Source: Streptomyces coeruleorubidus
GTDB lineage: Bacteria; Actinomycetota; Actinomycetes; Streptomycetales; Streptomycetaceae
DNA length: 64,000 bases
NCBI RefSeq assembly: GCF_028885415.1
Contig: NZ_CP118527.1
Span: 3,038,001-3,102,000, forward strand
Direction: 5' to 3'
The notes beneath the pieces are model-generated. The model saw nothing but the letters and a program-made list of their open reading frames with translations. It was not told the origin of the DNA and searched no databases. The translations under genes were made by a program, and so were the position numbers. This document shows, in pieces, positions 62,801-64,000 of this stretch. The first letter of the stretch is position 1. The number at the start of each line of letters is the position of its first letter.

Positions 62801-63053
62801 CCTCGCCCTGCTGACCCCGCACCCCGACTGCCTCCTGCGCGCGATGCACTCCTCGGGCGGCGCCGCCGCGACCGGCGTACTGATCGGCTCCACGGTCGCC
62901 GAACTCACCGCCGCCCAGCAGGCCGGAGTGCGCTTCATCGGCCTCGCCCGCAACACCACCGCCGCCCGGCAGCTCGACGAGGCGGGCTGCGAGACCACCG
63001 TCACGTCGCTGGCACCGCTCCTGGAGGCCGCGCGCTCTCTCCAGGCCCGGTGA
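59814..63053 (+). CDS. SAV_2336-like protein with vWA-like region and degenerate HAD domain
   Basis: 1079 residues. An N-terminal Pro/Glu-rich part is followed by the SAV_2336-type domain. There LRLNLVHDTGPTMPVWRPLVREL carries a D-T-G-P-T pattern (D188) like a divergent MIDAS of vWA domains. A long central region follows (residues 400-840). The C-terminus is HAD-like: LLGFDGPMARLF near 860, VSVVTDVSAPAVHRYLEPYGL, then GVLIGSTVAELTAAQQAGVRFIGLARN. The first Asp of the usual DxDG is Gly (G862), so phosphatase activity is doubtful. It is proposed as the partner that replaces the separate vWA protein in this MoxR system. Confidence 0.85.
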   Translation: MVSDHGPGPSPVARLAAALSAAGAPPTPRELAELLWLAAQLEPDRPEEEPSGEPGEGDTPSAHEGSAPAEAETPAPVPPQPEPESVPHTPDRVPLALPAARSPHHRHDSPGGGGSPLLAPAPAMLPHPLALQRALRPLKRKVPSPHVRVLDERATADRIARLGAHPDVWFPVLRPAPDRWLRLNLVHDTGPTMPVWRPLVRELHTALAQSGIFRTVTLHPATPDGRARHVPVLDDGRTVTLVISDCMGPQWRPGEAGDRWYRTLRHWARHLPLAVVQPLPEHLWSTTALPAEPGLLASPSTAAPSATLAFTPYEAAPPPDQALPIPVLEPGAPWLAHWAALVADPGGTRTPGAAAWLPPSPAPPAEPTPDIASSSPEDLVLRFRATASPEAFRLAGHLALAVPSVPVMRLVQRTVDRDPRPQHLAEVILSGMLTSVPGPPGSYEFRPGVRELLLRSLPRTTRSRTREFLEQVGGLIDERAGLAAGEFRAETTGERDDSGTTFATVSEETVRRLGHRARPTILFEADDLTGHPEARITLEYAVHEMLSRGALTASQFDVRVRGNGYVVHTEPGTYVLPVLVAVLRGLPEVLTGLVDPPRLTVTFWDRPTPPPKAPHVPADIQVVVSPGVYEQFAGSSAAQGPQRFQPLYRGGATDTPPVAWYCPLSPSTAAPEPEARDLVRGPFITHDLRRLGIPAPGRTAVVHTQPDGPLTLLNPAQPHGDRPPRLVTYYEVDLTTHQSHHRVSLPSSGKGAFAAAVELSWHVDDPVAFVRAEVTRVSEPLLGHLLEEAARITRRHPLRRAGAAQRAVNAGLRRWPVPGLSVAASVQLAPEGTALPGVPRVPAPSARPLTGLLGEAETVLLGFDGPMARLFSATAARVAALDLLALVTEHRDPQDALTGRPLAAAAAQETFVHPLDVLRAFAQDRLGPLLRDRLDAIELRAVPDAPTTHNSVPLVRALHDSGRRVSVVTDVSAPAVHRYLEPYGLPLAGIHARGKDLALLTPHPDCLLRAMHSSGGAAATGVLIGSTVAELTAAQQAGVRFIGLARNTTAARQLDEAGCETTVTSLAPLLEAARSLQAR

Positions 63054-63127
63054 GGTCGGACCCCCCGTTCGGCGGCACCCCGCCCGGCCCCCTCCGAAAG
63101 GCGCCCCCGGTCCGTCCCGCGCACGAT

Positions 63128-63193
63128 GCGAGGGAGGCCCGCCGCCCGGCGGTCCCACGTCTGCGAGGCCCGCCACCTGGCGGCCTCCCACGG
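63128..63193. repeat. two imperfect tandem hairpin units upstream of mbl
   Basis: Two similar units (GCGAG...GGCCCGCC...GGCGG...CCCACG) occur in tandem in the 164-bp gap before the actin-like gene. Each can form an imperfect GGCC/GGCC-type stem. They could act as terminator of the conflict operon or as a leader structure for mbl. Confidence 0.4.
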
Positions 63194-63217
63194 TCTGTGC
63201 TCTCGGGAGGACCTGCC

Positions 63218-64000
63218 ATGACCGCCAGTCTGGAGCAGTTGCGCCGCTGCCACTTCGCCGTCGATCTCGGGGCGGCCCGCACACGCGTCTACGTCAAGGG
63301 CGCCGGGCTCGTCGTCGACCAGCCGTCCGCCGCCGCCGTGAACACGCGCACCGGCGCGCTGATCGCGGTCGGCGAGCTCGCGGAGAAGATGACGGGCCGC
63401 ACACCGGACTACATCCGGGTGGTGCATCCGGTCTCCGGCGGCACCGTCGTCGACATCGAGATGGCGCAGCGCATGCTGCGGCACCTGCTCGGCGACAAGA
63501 TGCGCCGCAGCCTGCGCCGCAAGCCGATCCTGCGCGCCGCGGCCTGCATCCCGCACGACGCCGACCCGCTCGCCCAGCGCGCCGCCATCGAGACGCTGGT
63601 CGGACTCGGGTCCCGCCGCGTGGAGCTGGTCGACACGCTGATCGCCGCCGCCGTCGGCTGCGGACTGCCCGTGGAGCAGCCCGAGGCCACGATGATCATG
63701 GTGTGCGGTGCCGCGGCGACGCAGGTGGCGGTGCTGTCCCTCGGCTCGATCGTCACCGCCGAGCGCATCCCGGTGGGCGGCGAGGCCGTCGACCACGCGA
63801 TCGTGCAGCACCTGCGGCACGAGCACGAGCTGATCCTGCCCAGCCAGTCGGTACGGCCGTTGCAGCTCGCCCTGTCCGGCAATGGCCTCACCTCGCAGGG
63901 CCCGGCCTCGACGGAGATCCACGGGCGGGACGTCGCCACCGGCCTGGCCCGCTCCGTCCAGGTCGACACCGCCGCCGTGCGGGACGCCATCCAGACGCCG
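63218..64000 (+). CDS. mbl: MreB/Mbl actin-like protein, 3' end missing
   Basis: 261 residues before the window ends. The actin fold's phosphate-1 loop is FAVDLGAARTRVYVKGAGLV, followed by PSAAAVNTRTGALIAVGELAEKMTGRTP, HPVSGGTVVDIEMAQRMLRHLL and VELVDTLIAAAVGCGLPV, as in MreB/Mbl. Compared with canonical MreB, the first loop has DLGAART in place of DLGTANT and motif phosphate-2 is altered (MIMVCGAAATQVAVLSL), like the divergent Streptomyces Mbl. It would act in spore-wall and sporulation cell-wall synthesis. GGGAGG lies 6-11 bases above ATG 63218. Confidence 0.88.
   Translation, partial: MTASLEQLRRCHFAVDLGAARTRVYVKGAGLVVDQPSAAAVNTRTGALIAVGELAEKMTGRTPDYIRVVHPVSGGTVVDIEMAQRMLRHLLGDKMRRSLRRKPILRAAACIPHDADPLAQRAAIETLVGLGSRRVELVDTLIAAAVGCGLPVEQPEATMIMVCGAAATQVAVLSLGSIVTAERIPVGGEAVDHAIVQHLRHEHELILPSQSVRPLQLALSGNGLTSQGPASTEIHGRDVATGLARSVQVDTAAVRDAIQTP

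Noticed and set aside
1..64000. Search for CRISPR arrays, tRNA or rRNA genes, intact transposases and phage integration modules
   Set aside because: No regularly spaced direct repeats, cloverleaf genes, DDE or tyrosine/serine recombinase reading frames were seen; the repeats present are short dispersed elements.

Overview
The window is chromosomal DNA of a Streptomyces (Actinomycetota). The basis is very high GC with strong G/C preference at third codon positions, GTG/TTG starts behind AGGAGG-type sites, ATGA/GTGA gene overlaps, many Tat leaders, and families typical of the genus (DUF4360, DUF2613, DUF3068, MAB_1171c-type membrane protein, SAV_2336-type protein, MatB). From memory the gene order resembles the S. 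coelicolor stretch that ends at matB (SCO2444) and mbl (SCO2451).

Left part (1-31 kb): uptake and breakdown of plant arabinan/galactan sugars. It holds a ChvE/GguAB-type sugar ABC transporter with a Tat-exported aldose epimerase, a two-gene secreted arabinanase/arabinofuranosidase operon (GH43), a GH35 beta-galactosidase, a GH51 arabinofuranosidase behind a second ABC transporter operon, and an SMP-30 lactonase/IclR pair. The GH43 operon and the second ABC operon have nearly identical promoters: TTGACG, 17 bp, TACGGT, with TTCGAA boxes. This points to one arabinose-responsive repressor. Between these genes lies an accessory patch (about 9.5-14 kb) with a trypsin-NACHT-leucine-rich-repeat protein and its Trypco2 partner, a SARP regulator remnant and a frameshifted YciI gene next to a 16-C homopolymer. 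An ImmA-like peptidase/membrane protein/FAD monooxygenase operon follows at 26-29.5 kb.

Middle part (31-47 kb): a TerD domain fused to a PD-(D/E)xK nuclease-like region, a PucR regulator with a DUF2613 peptide, a DUF3068 protein, and a tightly overlapping cluster (36.3-47 kb) of glycosyltransferase, methyltransferases, a giant AftD-like arabinofuranosyltransferase, a condensation-like acyltransferase, a permease, a Trm112-like peptide and an FkbM methyltransferase. It looks like a surface-glycan or glycolipid assembly operon.

Right part (47-64 kb): a double-domain peptidoglycan amidase, an ATP-grasp enzyme divergent from a MerR-PP2C fusion, and a malonate operon (GntR/FadR regulator, MatC-like transporter, MatB malonyl-CoA synthetase, fused carboxyltransferase). 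Next comes a four-gene Trypco1 / trypsin-VMAP-C / MoxR ATPase / SAV_2336-HAD conflict-type system, then the 5' part of mbl. Two different trypsin-containing NTPase conflict systems in one 64-kb window are the most striking content. Short Streptomyces repeat elements recur, and several lie in frame inside genes.
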